The notes: generated by a model from the letters alone, not told the origin. A DNA stretch of 63,272 bases from Atopostipes sp963558565 (GCA_963558565.1 CAUWGX010000009.1:1-63272); one strand, 5' to 3'. Numbered from the stretch's first letter, positions 8,866 through 17,968 are shown. Program-made: numbers and translations.

Positions 8866-10344
8866 GTGGAACAATATATGTTAGGTATTGATATTGGAAC
8901 GACAAACGTAAAAGCTGCTTTGTATTCTTACGCTGGGACGGAGGTATTGGTCGCTTCCACTTCTTATCCTTTACAAACAGATGAGGAGGGGGCAGCGATA
9001 CAAGATGCGACTGAAATAAAAGAAGGGGTCTTTCAGGTGATTCAGGAAGTAACAGCCGAATGTCATAAAAGAAACTGGGAAATAACCTTTATTTCTTTTA
9101 GTGCCGCGATGCATAGCCTGCTAGCGGTTGACAAAGAAGGACAAGCCATAACCCCTCTCTTAACGTGGGGAGATCGCCGGGCGGAATCGTATGTTCAACA
9201 AGTAAAAGAGGAAAGCCGAAGAGATATTTACCAGCGAACCGGGACACCGATTCACCCGATGTCACCGTTTGTTAAATTACTTTGGTTACAAGCGGAACAT
9301 CCGGAAGTGATTGAAAACGCCCATCGGCTCGTCGGGATTAAAAGCTATATTTTATACCAATTCTTAAATGAATATTATACAGATTATTCGATTGCCAATG
9401 CGACAGGTCTTTTTAATATGGAAAATTTAGCTTGGGATCCAGAAATTTTAGAGTTCGTAGAACTATCAGAAACTAAATTACCGCAAATTGTTCCGACAAC
9501 GCGATGGTTCACCGCTAGCAATAAAGAATTACTCACTGAATTAGGACTTTCCTCGAATGTAAAACTGGTGATGGGTGCTAGCGATGGCTGCTTGTCTAAT
9601 CTCGGAGCCAATGCATTAAAACCGGGTTCAATTGCCTTAACGATCGGGACAAGTGGGGCTATTCGTTCAGTGGTTGATCGTCCTTTAACGGATGTAAAAG
9701 AACGAACATTTTGCTATGCCCTAACAGAAAATCATTGGGTCGTGGGCGGACCAGTAAATAATGGGGGAATTGTTTTAGATTGGGCACGGGCGAACTTTCA
9801 TGTAGAAGATTACGAAACGCTAATGCAGCAAATTGAAACGATTCAACCAGGCGCAAATAATTTATTCTTTCATCCTTATTTAGTGGGGGAGCGGGCACCG
9901 ATTTGGCAAACAGAAGTGCGTGGTTCTTTTTACGGTTTAACCTTACATCATCAAAATGAACATCTATTGCGGGCGGTTTTGGAAGGAATTAATTTCAATC
10001 TCTATGCTGTTTACCAAGCGATTACAGATGTGATTGGGGATCAAACAAAAGAAATTTCTGTTACAGGCGGCTTCACAAAATCAACTACTTGGCTTCAAAT
10101 GTTGGCGGATATTTTTGGCTTGCAAATCAATGTGATGAATGTCACTGAAAATGCATGCTTTGGAGCGGTTCTCTTAGGGCTATTGGCTACCGATGAAATA
10201 AAAGACTTCTCTGAGGTCTCTGAAATGATCTCAATCACTCAATGCTATACACCTCATGCAGAGAATCATGCCTTTTATCAAGAACATTTTAAAAAATACC
10301 AGAAATTAAATGCTTATATTTTGGAAATGTCTAAAGTCCTTTGA
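8866..10344 (+). CDS. gntK: gluconokinase (FGGY family)
   Basis: A 492-residue FGGY carbohydrate kinase that phosphorylates gluconate to 6-phosphogluconate. The N-terminal phosphate loop GIDIGTTNVKAALYS is present. FSAAMHSLLAVDKEG, TWGDRRAESYVQQ and GTPIHPMSPFVKLLWL match GntK rather than xylulokinase or glycerol kinase. GTIGTSGAIR and the C-terminal VTGGFTKSTTWLQMLADIFG are the second-domain ATP motifs. Start is GTG at 8866 behind GGAG. No gluconate permease is adjacent; the KDG-type permease at 3.3 kb is the only sugar-acid carrier seen. Confidence 0.88.
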   Translation: MEQYMLGIDIGTTNVKAALYSYAGTEVLVASTSYPLQTDEEGAAIQDATEIKEGVFQVIQEVTAECHKRNWEITFISFSAAMHSLLAVDKEGQAITPLLTWGDRRAESYVQQVKEESRRDIYQRTGTPIHPMSPFVKLLWLQAEHPEVIENAHRLVGIKSYILYQFLNEYYTDYSIANATGLFNMENLAWDPEILEFVELSETKLPQIVPTTRWFTASNKELLTELGLSSNVKLVMGASDGCLSNLGANALKPGSIALTIGTSGAIRSVVDRPLTDVKERTFCYALTENHWVVGGPVNNGGIVLDWARANFHVEDYETLMQQIETIQPGANNLFFHPYLVGERAPIWQTEVRGSFYGLTLHHQNEHLLRAVLEGINFNLYAVYQAITDVIGDQTKEISVTGGFTKSTTWLQMLADIFGLQINVMNVTENACFGAVLLGLLATDEIKDFSEVSEMISITQCYTPHAENHAFYQEHFKKYQKLNAYILEMSKVL

Positions 10345-10377
10345 TTAACGAGAAGAGTATTTAATTCGAACAGAAAG

Positions 10378-10405
10378 AAAAAGAGTAGATGGCTCTACTC
10401 TTTAA
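10378..10405. terminator. bidirectional terminator, gntK / P-type ATPase
   Basis: The stem pairs AAAGAGTAGA with TCTACTCTTT around a 4-nt loop, with A-rich and T-rich flanks, between convergent genes. Confidence 0.8.
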
Positions 10406-10422
10406 ACATTCTATTTAACATG

Positions 10423-12309
10423 TTATTTTCTATAGCGCAATAAACGTAAACTGTTTAATATCACCAGAATGGTGCTACCTTCGTGACCAATGACCCCTAA
10501 AGGTAAGTTAATCGTCTGCAGTAAATTTGAAATAATCAGCAAAATAATGACCGAAACAGAAAAAATAATGTTTTGGAGCACAATTTTTTCTGTTCGTTTT
10601 GAAATACTTAAAGAAAAAGGAATCTGCAGTAAATCATCTTGGATTAATACTACATCTGCTGTTTCCATCGCCACATCAGTTCCGCTGCCTAGAGCAAAAC
10701 CAATATCTGCGGTGGCAAGTGCCGGTGCATCGTTAATGCCATCACCAACCATGGCTACATGGCCATACTCTTTCTGTAAGTCTTTTATAATCGTGGCTTT
10801 CTCTTGGGGTAATAAGTTCGCCCGGACATCGTCAATTCCGATTGCTTGAGCGATATTATTGGCAGTTCGTTCTTCATCTCCCGTCAGCATGACGGTTTGG
10901 ATATTTAAATCATGAAGGAATCGAATCGTCTCTTTTGCCTCTTTTTTCAAGCGATCTGCTAACGCATAGTAAGCTTGAAACTGTCCTTCTTCACTGACGA
11001 AGATCACTGTTTTTCCTGTGGCTTCTAATTGTAAAACTTGTTCATTTTCTTGGTCTGAAAGGATACTAGCTCCATTTTCATTTAAGACAAATTGACGATT
11101 ACCAATGCGCCAAGTTTTTCCATTATAGGTAAAAGAAAATCCTTTGCCAGTAATATCTTCCAAATGATGAAGCGGAATGGTCTTCACGTCGGGTAAGGCA
11201 TTCAGGAACGCTGTGGCGATTGGATGTGTGGAGCTAGTCTCCGCTGATTTGACTAATTGGTCGATGAGCGGTTTTAGCGTTTCATCATGATAGTATTGGT
11301 TCACGACTTCCGGTTGGCCTTCGGTGAGCGTACCGGTTTTGTCGAAAACAACCGCTTGGACATCGGTGGTCCGGTCAATGACATCGCCCCCTTTAAATAA
11401 AATCCCATTTTTAGCTGAGCGGCTGATAGTAGATAAGTTTGCCGGAGCAACACTGGCTACAAGCGCACAAGGGGAAGCAACGGTTAACAACACCATTCCC
11501 CGATAGAAAGCTTCTTCCCAACTCCAATGAAAGAGCAAAGGCATCAGGAGAATAAATAAAGGAACAGCGATTAAAACCACTTTTACATAAGTATCTTCGA
11601 TTTGTTGAATCTTACTATCTGTTTTAGAAGGAGATGCTTGCGCTTCTTCCACCATCCGAATAATTTTTGAAAATAAAGTATCTTGATCTTCAACGGAAAC
11701 TGTCATATCGAAGGCTGCTTCTTCGTTAATCGTACCCCCGATTAAATCATCCCCGCGATACTTAGTGACGGCTAGCGGCTCCCCTGTAATGGCTGCTTCG
11801 TTAACTACTGCTACAGGATCATCTAACTGTCCATCGATCGGGATCGCTTCACCTTTACGGACTTGTAGTCGATCACCAATCGCTAATGCAGTTGTAGGTG
11901 TTTCAACAATCTCACCATTCGTTGTATATTTTCTAGCGACGTCAGGTGTCACTTTCATTAATTCTGAAATGGCTGCAGAAGTTTTCGCCAGACTCATCGC
12001 TTCCAATGATTCAGCCAGTGAGAAAATAAAGATAAGGAGTGCACCTTCCATCCAATAACCAATGATACTGGCGCCAATCGCCGCTAAAATCATTAACACG
12101 TCGACATTCAATTTCTTTTCTTTGACCAAATCACGGTAAGCATTTAGAAAAGAAAAATAACCTCCAATCATAAAAGCAACAATAAAAGTAGGAACCGCTG
12201 CTTGATGTCTTTGCATATTTAAAATAAATCCTATAACAATTAAAACTCCACTGATAATCGTCAAAGTCATCTCGCGATTTCGTTTTACCCAACCCAAAAT
12301 ATTTTTCAA
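10423..12309 (-). CDS. pfeT: P1B-4-type metal-efflux ATPase (PfeT/FrvA-like)
   Basis: A 628-residue membrane ATPase predicted to export Fe(II), possibly Co or Zn. It has no N-terminal metal-binding domain. Visible motifs are TGEPLAVTK (actuator), TVASPCALVAS in the transport helix (SPC rather than CPC), VFDKTGTLTEG (phosphorylated Asp), the HP segment SSTHPIATAF, VGDGINDAPALA, and HEGST in the last helix. SPC plus HEGST defines the P1B-4 group, which includes Bacillus PfeT and Listeria FrvA. A PerR/Fur-like box about 35 bp upstream agrees with iron or peroxide control. The exact metal is inference. Confidence 0.87.
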   Translation of the reverse strand: MKNILGWVKRNREMTLTIISGVLIVIGFILNMQRHQAAVPTFIVAFMIGGYFSFLNAYRDLVKEKKLNVDVLMILAAIGASIIGYWMEGALLIFIFSLAESLEAMSLAKTSAAISELMKVTPDVARKYTTNGEIVETPTTALAIGDRLQVRKGEAIPIDGQLDDPVAVVNEAAITGEPLAVTKYRGDDLIGGTINEEAAFDMTVSVEDQDTLFSKIIRMVEEAQASPSKTDSKIQQIEDTYVKVVLIAVPLFILLMPLLFHWSWEEAFYRGMVLLTVASPCALVASVAPANLSTISRSAKNGILFKGGDVIDRTTDVQAVVFDKTGTLTEGQPEVVNQYYHDETLKPLIDQLVKSAETSSTHPIATAFLNALPDVKTIPLHHLEDITGKGFSFTYNGKTWRIGNRQFVLNENGASILSDQENEQVLQLEATGKTVIFVSEEGQFQAYYALADRLKKEAKETIRFLHDLNIQTVMLTGDEERTANNIAQAIGIDDVRANLLPQEKATIIKDLQKEYGHVAMVGDGINDAPALATADIGFALGSGTDVAMETADVVLIQDDLLQIPFSLSISKRTEKIVLQNIIFSVSVIILLIISNLLQTINLPLGVIGHEGSTILVILNSLRLLRYRK

Positions 12310-12343
12310 TCGAACTCCCCCTATTCATGTTTTAAATCCTTAT

Positions 12344-12358
12344 TAATAATCATTATAA
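12344..12358. promoter_or_regulatory. PerR/Fur-like box upstream of the P1B-4 ATPase
   Basis: The minus strand reads TTATAATGATTATTA, matching 13 of the 14 defined positions of the PerR box TTATAATNATTATAA. It lies 35-50 bp upstream of the ATPase start. Confidence 0.6.
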
Positions 12359-12439
12359 TTAAACAAAATATTTTAAGCAAGTCCTTGTGTGAAGATTCAA
12401 TAAATAGTAAAGGTTACGATTAAGGGGAAGGAGACAAAG

Positions 12440-12467
12440 AAAAACCCTTTTTGTTTTCAAAAAGGGT
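12440..12467 (-). terminator. terminator after the FAD oxidoreductase
   Basis: On the minus strand ACCCTTTTT pairs with AAAAAGGGT around a 6-nt loop, followed by TTTTCTTTG. It separates the oxidoreductase from the ATPase. Confidence 0.8.
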
Positions 12468-12497
12468 GGATGGAAAAGAATAAGCAAGCGTTAAAAA

Positions 12498-13625
12498 TTA
12501 TATTTTTTGAATATAGTTTTCAATGGGATACTGTTTAGGATCTAAAGCTGGTTGATTCCCGATGACCAAATCACTTAAAATTTTACCGACAATCGGCCCG
12601 GAAGTTAAACCAGTCGAGCCTAAGCCACTAGCGGTAAAGACATTTTTTAATTGTGGCACTTCGCCAAAAAAGGGGGCATAGTCGGAAGTGTAAGCACGGG
12701 TACCGACACGTCCTTTTTGGATGTCTTGCGGTTGTATGGATGTAGAAAATTGTTCTTGTGCATTTTCTACCATCTCTTCTAGAACGTTCTCTTCGAGATC
12801 TAAATCATAACCTGCTTCGTCTTCATGAGTAGCTCCGATTAATATTTTTCCGTCTAAAAAAGGAATAATATCTTTTTCGCCGGTGGGCATAATCACAGGC
12901 CATGTATCTGTCTCCCAATTTGTCTGGAGTTCCACTAGTTGACCTTTTTGAGGGCGAATATCTACTTCATAACCAAGCGGAGCTAAGGTTTCAGGAAGCC
13001 AGGCCGCGTTCGCGAGGACCACTGCGTCAAAAGTTTCGATAAAGGAAGAGGATTGAACGTAGTATTTATCATTTGCACTTGGTTTAAGTTGGGCATGTTC
13101 TTGAATCAATTGCAGGCCATTATTTATAGCCGTTTGGATGAGCAACGCGACGAGTTCTTTACCATCCACTCGAGCACCACCTGCGGCGAATAAAGCACGT
13201 TTATCTTTTGTATAAATGGGCACTAGGTCTTTAATTTCAGCGGGATCTAGAATTTTTAAATCTCCTATTTCAGGCGCCTCTTCTCGCCTTTTTTTGCCGA
13301 TTTTTAATAATTCTTCTAACTGCTTATCTTTCTTCGTAAATAAAAGGGTCCCTACTTTTTGGTACACTTCGTGAGGAATAGCGGTACCTGCTAGCACATC
13401 CGCTAGCATTTCAGGATAAAAAGCAGCTCCTAATTTGACCATTTGGTACCATTCTTTGTTGCGGCGTTTTGAAAGCCAAGGACTAATAATTCCAGCAGAA
13501 GCGCTTGTCCCTTGACCCGTCGCTTCATCGAATAGTGTAACTTTATAATCTGGGTTTTTCGTTAAATAAAAAGCAGTGGTTGCGCCAACAACACCACCGC
13601 CAATAATTGCAATATGTTTAGTCAT
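12498..13625 (-). CDS. FAD-dependent oxidoreductase, DAO family
   Basis: A 375-residue protein of the D-amino acid dehydrogenase / glycine oxidase fold. The N-terminal dinucleotide motif IIGGGVVGATTAFYLTK binds FAD; GTSASAGIISPWLSKR is the conserved flavin-contact segment; GLGSTGLTSGPIVGKIL near the C-terminus closes the FAD site. It probably oxidises an amino acid or secondary amine in the cytoplasm. Substrate unknown: no thiamine or glycine cluster is adjacent. Its ATG follows AGGAG. Confidence 0.82.
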   Translation of the reverse strand: MTKHIAIIGGGVVGATTAFYLTKNPDYKVTLFDEATGQGTSASAGIISPWLSKRRNKEWYQMVKLGAAFYPEMLADVLAGTAIPHEVYQKVGTLLFTKKDKQLEELLKIGKKRREEAPEIGDLKILDPAEIKDLVPIYTKDKRALFAAGGARVDGKELVALLIQTAINNGLQLIQEHAQLKPSANDKYYVQSSSFIETFDAVVLANAAWLPETLAPLGYEVDIRPQKGQLVELQTNWETDTWPVIMPTGEKDIIPFLDGKILIGATHEDEAGYDLDLEENVLEEMVENAQEQFSTSIQPQDIQKGRVGTRAYTSDYAPFFGEVPQLKNVFTASGLGSTGLTSGPIVGKILSDLVIGNQPALDPKQYPIENYIQKI

Positions 13626-13799
13626 TTATAAATTCTCCTTCATACATTCCGTTCTTTTCTAGTATAGCGAATATCAAGGAAGATCTGCAAAAAATTTAGA
13701 TGTTTGTTTTTTAAGGAGATGAAAAAGTTGGGAATAGAAGAAAATAAGAGAATATGTTAAACTGTAAGTGTTAACAATACATAAAGGGAGCGTGTGTAC

Positions 13800-14180
13800 A
13801 TGAATATAGCTGTGATCGCACATGATAAGAAAAAAGATGATTTAGTTAAATTAGTTTTAAAGTACCAAAAAGCGTTAGAAAATCATGAATTGTACGCGAC
13901 GGGAACAACTGGAAAAAGAGTAGCGGATGCTACAGGACTTGATGTTCATCGTTTTAAATCAGGGCCTCTAGGAGGCGACCAACAAATCGGTGCTTATGTA
14001 TCGGACCAAAAAATTGATCTTGTCTTATTTATCCGAGACCCACTGACTTCCCAGCCGCATGAACCGGACATTTCAGCTTTATTGAGACTATGTGATGTTT
14101 ATGAAATTCCACTGGCAACAAATATTGGGACAGCCGAAACATTACTCAATGCAGTCGAAGCAGGTGTCTTTGACGAATAG
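13800..14180 (+). CDS. mgsA: methylglyoxal synthase
   Basis: Converts dihydroxyacetone phosphate to methylglyoxal and phosphate, a bypass that relieves phosphosugar stress. Family motifs: IAHDKKKDDLV, TGTTGKRV (phosphate site), SGPLGGDQQIGA with a catalytic Asp, and FIRDPLTSQPHEPDISALLRLC with the catalytic Asp/His pair. The length of 126 residues is slightly short but complete. ATG at 13800 is chosen because GGGAG lies 9 nt upstream; the GTG at 13794 is only 3 nt from it. Confidence 0.94.
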   Translation: MNIAVIAHDKKKDDLVKLVLKYQKALENHELYATGTTGKRVADATGLDVHRFKSGPLGGDQQIGAYVSDQKIDLVLFIRDPLTSQPHEPDISALLRLCDVYEIPLATNIGTAETLLNAVEAGVFDE

Positions 14181-14232
14181 AAAAAACGACTTTCTCATTC
14201 AATGATTTAAGAAGAGAAAGTCGTTTTTTATT
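14181..14232. terminator. bidirectional terminator, mgsA / DUF378
   Basis: A 16-bp stem (AAAAAACGACTTTCTC with its complement, 14181-14196 and 14214-14229) is flanked by A and T runs on both strands. Confidence 0.85.
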
Positions 14233-14278
14233 TTAAACATTTGAACAACTGCTGAGTTGCTCATTAGCTATCGCGAAT

Positions 14279-14500
14279 TTATCTCCCTCTAAGACGAGAA
14301 CCGCCCTCAGGAGTATATCCGTAATACTTCAAGCACCAAAGCGCGCTTACACCGATAATGCCATACACAATTTTTGCTCCCGTGCTTTCAACGGTTCCAA
14401 ATATCATTTCGATGACATTAATGTCAAAAATACCTGAGGCTAACAGATGTAAGCCAGCAAGAATCAAGATCGTTAAGGCGATACGGTCAAGTAACTTCAT
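14279..14500 (-). CDS. DUF378-like small membrane protein
   Basis: A 73-residue protein with two hydrophobic segments (residues about 6-22 and 38-56) and a basic, glycine-rich C-terminus after KYYGYTPEGG. MKLLDRIALTILILAGLHLL matches the DUF378 family of short membrane proteins of unknown role. Start ATG at 14500 is preceded by GGAGGAG; the upstream ATGs in frame lack such a site. Confidence 0.75.
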   Translation of the reverse strand: MKLLDRIALTILILAGLHLLASGIFDINVIEMIFGTVESTGAKIVYGIIGVSALWCLKYYGYTPEGGSRLRGR

Positions 14501-14598
14501 ATATTCTCCTCCATTCTTCATTACAATCATACAAAATAAATCAAAAATTGTCCACGAAGGTGGATGGAATTTATCTGAAAGCCATCAATTTATAAAAA

Positions 14599-14661
14599 AG
14601 GAAGGCCGTGAAATGGCAGGGTCATTTTAAAAGTAAGTGTTCCTTTTTCAGGCCTTCCTCC
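14599..14661 (-). terminator. hairpin with T tail in the fhs / DUF378 divergent region
   Basis: On the minus strand GGAAGGCCTGAAA pairs with TTTCACGGCCTTCC around a roughly 35-nt loop and is followed by TTTTTT. It is terminator-like and lies about 100 nt before the DUF378 start, so it could attenuate that gene or end a short RNA. Confidence 0.5.
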
Positions 14662-14710
14662 TTATGAAAGTTTATCGGGGAAATTAGCAGAAACTCACCT
14701 AATCATATGC

Positions 14711-14716
14711 TATACT
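14711..14716 (+). promoter_or_regulatory. extended -10 for fhs
   Basis: TGCTATACT, a TGN-extended -10 (hexamer TATACT), lies about 50 bp before fhs. No good -35 is visible. Confidence 0.4.
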
Positions 14717-14766
14717 GGGTAAGAATTAAGAAGCCGTGGATTTGAAAATAGAAAGAGGTTTTAGTC

Positions 14767-16431
14767 ATGAAAACAGATATAGAAATTGCTCAAAGTGTCG
14801 ATTTAGAGCCGATTGATGAAATTGCTAAAAAAATCAATATTGCTGAAGAAAAACTGGAACACTATGGAAAATATAAAGCAAAAATAAATTTAGACGAAGA
14901 AAAACTAGATCAAGATCAAGGGAAACTTATTTTAGTGACTTCCATTAATCCAACACCAGCTGGCGAAGGCAAAACGACGGTTTCCGTAGGACTAGGCGAT
15001 GCTTTACAAAGAATTGGTAAAAAGACAGCGGTTGCTTTGCGAGAGCCTTCTTTAGGCCCCGTTTTTGGTATTAAAGGAGGAGCAGCTGGCGGAGGGTATG
15101 CGCAGGTTGTACCGATGGAAGATTTGAACTTACACTTTACTGGGGACATGCATGCCATTGGAGCCGCGAATAATTTAGCCGCTGCTATGTTGGATAATCA
15201 TATTAAACAAGGAAATGAATTGAATATTGACCCTCGCCGAGTGACTTGGAAGCGTGCCGTCGATATGAATGACCGCCAACTACGAAATATCGTTAGTGGC
15301 ATGGGCGGCGTGTCGAATGGGATGCCTCGAGAAGATGGCTTCGAAATTACAGTCGCTTCGGAAGTGATGGCTGTTCTTTGTTTAGCAGAAGATCTTGAAG
15401 ACTTAAAAGCTCGCCTGCAAAAATGTATCCTTGCTTACACTTTTGAGAATGAACCTGTTACGGTAGGGGACATTAAAGCAGAAGGGGCTATGACGGTCTT
15501 ATTAAAAGATGCCTTGAAACCAAACCTCGTTCAAACGTTAGAAGGAACACCGGCCTTTATTCACGGCGGACCATTTGCAAATATTGCACATGGAGCAAAC
15601 AGTGTCTTAGCGACCAAAACCGCACTCCATCATGCTGATTATGTAGTCACAGAAGGAGGTTTTGGGGGCGATTTAGGAGCCGAGAAATTTATGGACATTA
15701 AAGCCCGCACCTCTGGCTTAGAACCCGATGGTATTGTCGTTGTAGCGACTATTCGTGCCCTTAAGATGCACGGTGGCCTTTCGAAAAAAGAATTAGACCA
15801 AGAAGATCTCAATGCTTTACAGATGGGCTTTAAAAACTTACAAAAACACATTGAGAATATGCAAGAAGTTTTTGGCATGAATACGGTCGTCGCTATTAAC
15901 GAGTTTTCGGCGGATACAGAAGCTGAAAAAGAATTACTGCTTGAATTATGTGAAAATGAAGAATATTTAGCCGTTTTAACGGATGTTTGGGGAGCCGGCG
16001 GAGCGGGTGGAGAAGGACTCGCTCGCGCAGTTGTTGAACTGGTTGATCAACCCTCTCAGTTAACACATCCGTATGAACTTGAAGATTCGATTGAAGAAAA
16101 AATTATGAAAATTGTTCAAAAAGTATACGGCGGCGCTGGCACTGAATGGTCAAAAAAAGCGAAAAGACAGTTGCGAAAGTTTGAGCGCTTAGGTTTCGGC
16201 TCGCTCCCTGTCTGTATGGCAAAAACACAGTATTCGCTTTCTGATAATCCGAAGTTACTTGGGCGTCCAGAAGGGTTTACGGTTTCGATTCAAGACTTAA
16301 CGATTTCAGCAGGAGCAGGCTTTATTGTTGTCCTTACAGGAGATGTCATGAAAATGCCTGGCCTTCCAAAAACACCTTCTGCAGAAATCATTGATATTGA
16401 TGATGAAGGAAAAATAACAGGATTATTTTAA
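14767..16431 (+). CDS. fhs: formate--tetrahydrofolate ligase
   Basis: ATP-dependent ligase making 10-formyl-THF from formate and THF; cytoplasmic, homotetrameric in relatives. The 554-residue length is standard. NPTPAGEGKTTVSVGL is the phosphate loop; EPSLGPVFGIKGGAAGGGYAQVVPMEDLNLHFTGD in shorter segments is the signature region, and TEGGFGGDLGAEKF is also conserved. It opens a folate block (fhs, fchA, folD, cyclo-ligase) with tight spacing: 22 bp to fchA. Confidence 0.95.
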   Translation: MKTDIEIAQSVDLEPIDEIAKKINIAEEKLEHYGKYKAKINLDEEKLDQDQGKLILVTSINPTPAGEGKTTVSVGLGDALQRIGKKTAVALREPSLGPVFGIKGGAAGGGYAQVVPMEDLNLHFTGDMHAIGAANNLAAAMLDNHIKQGNELNIDPRRVTWKRAVDMNDRQLRNIVSGMGGVSNGMPREDGFEITVASEVMAVLCLAEDLEDLKARLQKCILAYTFENEPVTVGDIKAEGAMTVLLKDALKPNLVQTLEGTPAFIHGGPFANIAHGANSVLATKTALHHADYVVTEGGFGGDLGAEKFMDIKARTSGLEPDGIVVVATIRALKMHGGLSKKELDQEDLNALQMGFKNLQKHIENMQEVFGMNTVVAINEFSADTEAEKELLLELCENEEYLAVLTDVWGAGGAGGEGLARAVVELVDQPSQLTHPYELEDSIEEKIMKIVQKVYGGAGTEWSKKAKRQLRKFERLGFGSLPVCMAKTQYSLSDNPKLLGRPEGFTVSIQDLTISAGAGFIVVLTGDVMKMPGLPKTPSAEIIDIDDEGKITGLF

Positions 16432-16453
16432 ATAATAGGCGGAAGTGATCATA

Positions 16454-17086
16454 ATGAAAAATAAAACAGTAAAAACATGGACACAAGAACTGGCAGCAAA
16501 GACTGGGAAATACGGTGGCGGTAGTGCCGCTAGTGTAGTGGGAGCCTTTGCTACGAATTTAGCGCAGTATGTTTTTGAATTACAACAAGGCAAAAAAAAG
16601 TATGTTGAACAGGCAACAGAAATCGAACAAGCCATTGCGAAAGCTGAAAAATTATCGGAAGAACTTTTAGACTTGGCAGAAATTGATGCCGACGCTTTTG
16701 AACCCGTTCTAGGCTTGTTTAAATTACCTAAAGATACCGAAGAAGAGCGACAGACTCGACGCAAGAAAATTGATCAAGGACTAGCGAATGCCGCGAAACC
16801 TCCATTTGAGATTATGAAAAAAATGGATGATGTCATGGATTTATTTGAGATGCTCCTGGTCTTAGAAGTTAGAGGTAGTATTGTTGATGATATCGCGGTG
16901 GGCTTAATTTTTACTCAAGCGGTAATCGAAAGTGAAAAGATAAACTGTGATGTCAATATTAAAGCCATCAAAGAAGAAGAATTAAGAAATAAGTTAGCGC
17001 AAGAAGCGGATGAAACTTTCCACACAATGCTAGAACGTTGCCAACAACTGAAAGAAACCACAATGAAAATCATTCATAATAATTAA
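16454..17086 (+). CDS. fchA: methenyltetrahydrofolate cyclohydrolase, cyclodeaminase family
   Basis: A 210-residue helical protein of the FTCD cyclodeaminase/cyclohydrolase family. The signature GKYGGGSAASVVGAFATNLAQYV near residue 20 and KKKYVEQ follow the family pattern. It should convert 5,10-methenyl-THF to 10-formyl-THF. ATG at 16454 is chosen over GTG at 16445 because GGAAG then sits 8 nt upstream. It lies directly upstream of a FolD that lacks the cyclohydrolase lysine, so FchA is probably the true cyclohydrolase of this block. Deamination of formimino-THF is an alternative activity. Confidence 0.85.
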   Translation: MKNKTVKTWTQELAAKTGKYGGGSAASVVGAFATNLAQYVFELQQGKKKYVEQATEIEQAIAKAEKLSEELLDLAEIDADAFEPVLGLFKLPKDTEEERQTRRKKIDQGLANAAKPPFEIMKKMDDVMDLFEMLLVLEVRGSIVDDIAVGLIFTQAVIESEKINCDVNIKAIKEEELRNKLAQEADETFHTMLERCQQLKETTMKIIHNN

Positions 17087-17107
17087 TAGAAACGTAGGAG
17101 AGAGTAA

Positions 17108-17959
17108 ATGGTAGAAGTATTAGACGGACGTGTAGTATCCAAGCAGTTAAATAAAGAAACAAAAGAAAAAGTAGAAAAACTTATTGAATCAGGAGTGACC
17201 CCTACTTTAGCGATTATGCGCGCCGACCAAAATCCTGCGTCTATTCAATATGAAAAATCAGCAGCTCGTTTTATGAAAAGAGTAGGGATTGAAACGAAGC
17301 ATATTGTTTTTCCCGAAGGCACGAGTCAAAATGAATTCTTAGAAGAACTAGAGCGCTTAAATAATGATCCCCAAGTTCATGGGATTTTAGTGATGCAACC
17401 TTTACCAGACAACATTGATTTAAAAGTGGTTGCTGAGCATATTTCCCCAGCAAAAGATATTGATGGCATGCATGCTTTAAATTTAGGAAAAATAATGACA
17501 GGCGATCGCTACGCGCATTTGCCAAGTACAGTAAAAGCTGTAATGGAGTTACTAAACTACTATAAAATTGGCGTAGCTCGCCAAGAAATTACGGTGATTG
17601 GAAAAAGTAATACCGTCGGAAAACCTTTAACGGTCTTGTTGTTAAACCAGGGGGCGACCGTTTCCAATTGTCATACAGCAACAAGTGATTTGAAAAAATA
17701 TACGAAAAACGCAGATATTGTGATAACGGCAACGGGAGATATTGGCTTAGTAACGAAAGAGCACATCAAAAAAGGCGCTATTGTGATTGATGTAGGCTTT
17801 AATTTTGAAGGTGGAAAAGCTTATGGGGATGTGGCTTATGAAGAAGTGGCCGAAGTAGCTGGAAAAATCACACCGGTTCCGGGCGGAGTCGGTTCAGTGA
17901 CCACCGCTTCTTTAGCGCGCCAAGTCGCCCATGCCGCAGAGTGGTTGCAAAAGAAATGA
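17108..17959 (+). CDS. folD: FolD-type methylenetetrahydrofolate dehydrogenase, divergent
   Basis: A 283-residue protein with the FolD fold: N-terminal substrate domain and a NAD(P) domain with VIGKSNTVGKPLTVLLL and TATGDIGLV. It should oxidise methylene-THF to methenyl-THF. Departures from classical bifunctional FolD are clear. After the conserved Tyr in NPASIQY the Lys expected four residues later is Ala (YEKSA); the VQLPLP motif reads VMQPLP; the PCTP motif reads PSTV; and GGVGPMT reads GGVGSVT. The PAKDIDG Asp is kept. The Lys is essential for cyclohydrolase activity in studied FolD enzymes, so this one is likely a dehydrogenase only, with FchA supplying the next step. Confidence 0.88.
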   Translation: MVEVLDGRVVSKQLNKETKEKVEKLIESGVTPTLAIMRADQNPASIQYEKSAARFMKRVGIETKHIVFPEGTSQNEFLEELERLNNDPQVHGILVMQPLPDNIDLKVVAEHISPAKDIDGMHALNLGKIMTGDRYAHLPSTVKAVMELLNYYKIGVARQEITVIGKSNTVGKPLTVLLLNQGATVSNCHTATSDLKKYTKNADIVITATGDIGLVTKEHIKKGAIVIDVGFNFEGGKAYGDVAYEEVAEVAGKITPVPGGVGSVTTASLARQVAHAAEWLQKK

Positions 17960-17968
17960 GGAGATTTA

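Noticed and set aside
8866..10344. Xylulokinase or glycerol kinase instead of gluconokinase
   Set aside because: The AMHSLLAVD, GTPIHPMSP and WGDRRAES segments fit GntK best and no pentose genes are near.
14358..14630. Plus-strand frame ending MAGSF near the long-loop hairpin
   Set aside because: Mostly antisense to the DUF378 gene. The ATG near 14612 has a ribosome-like site but would encode only five residues.
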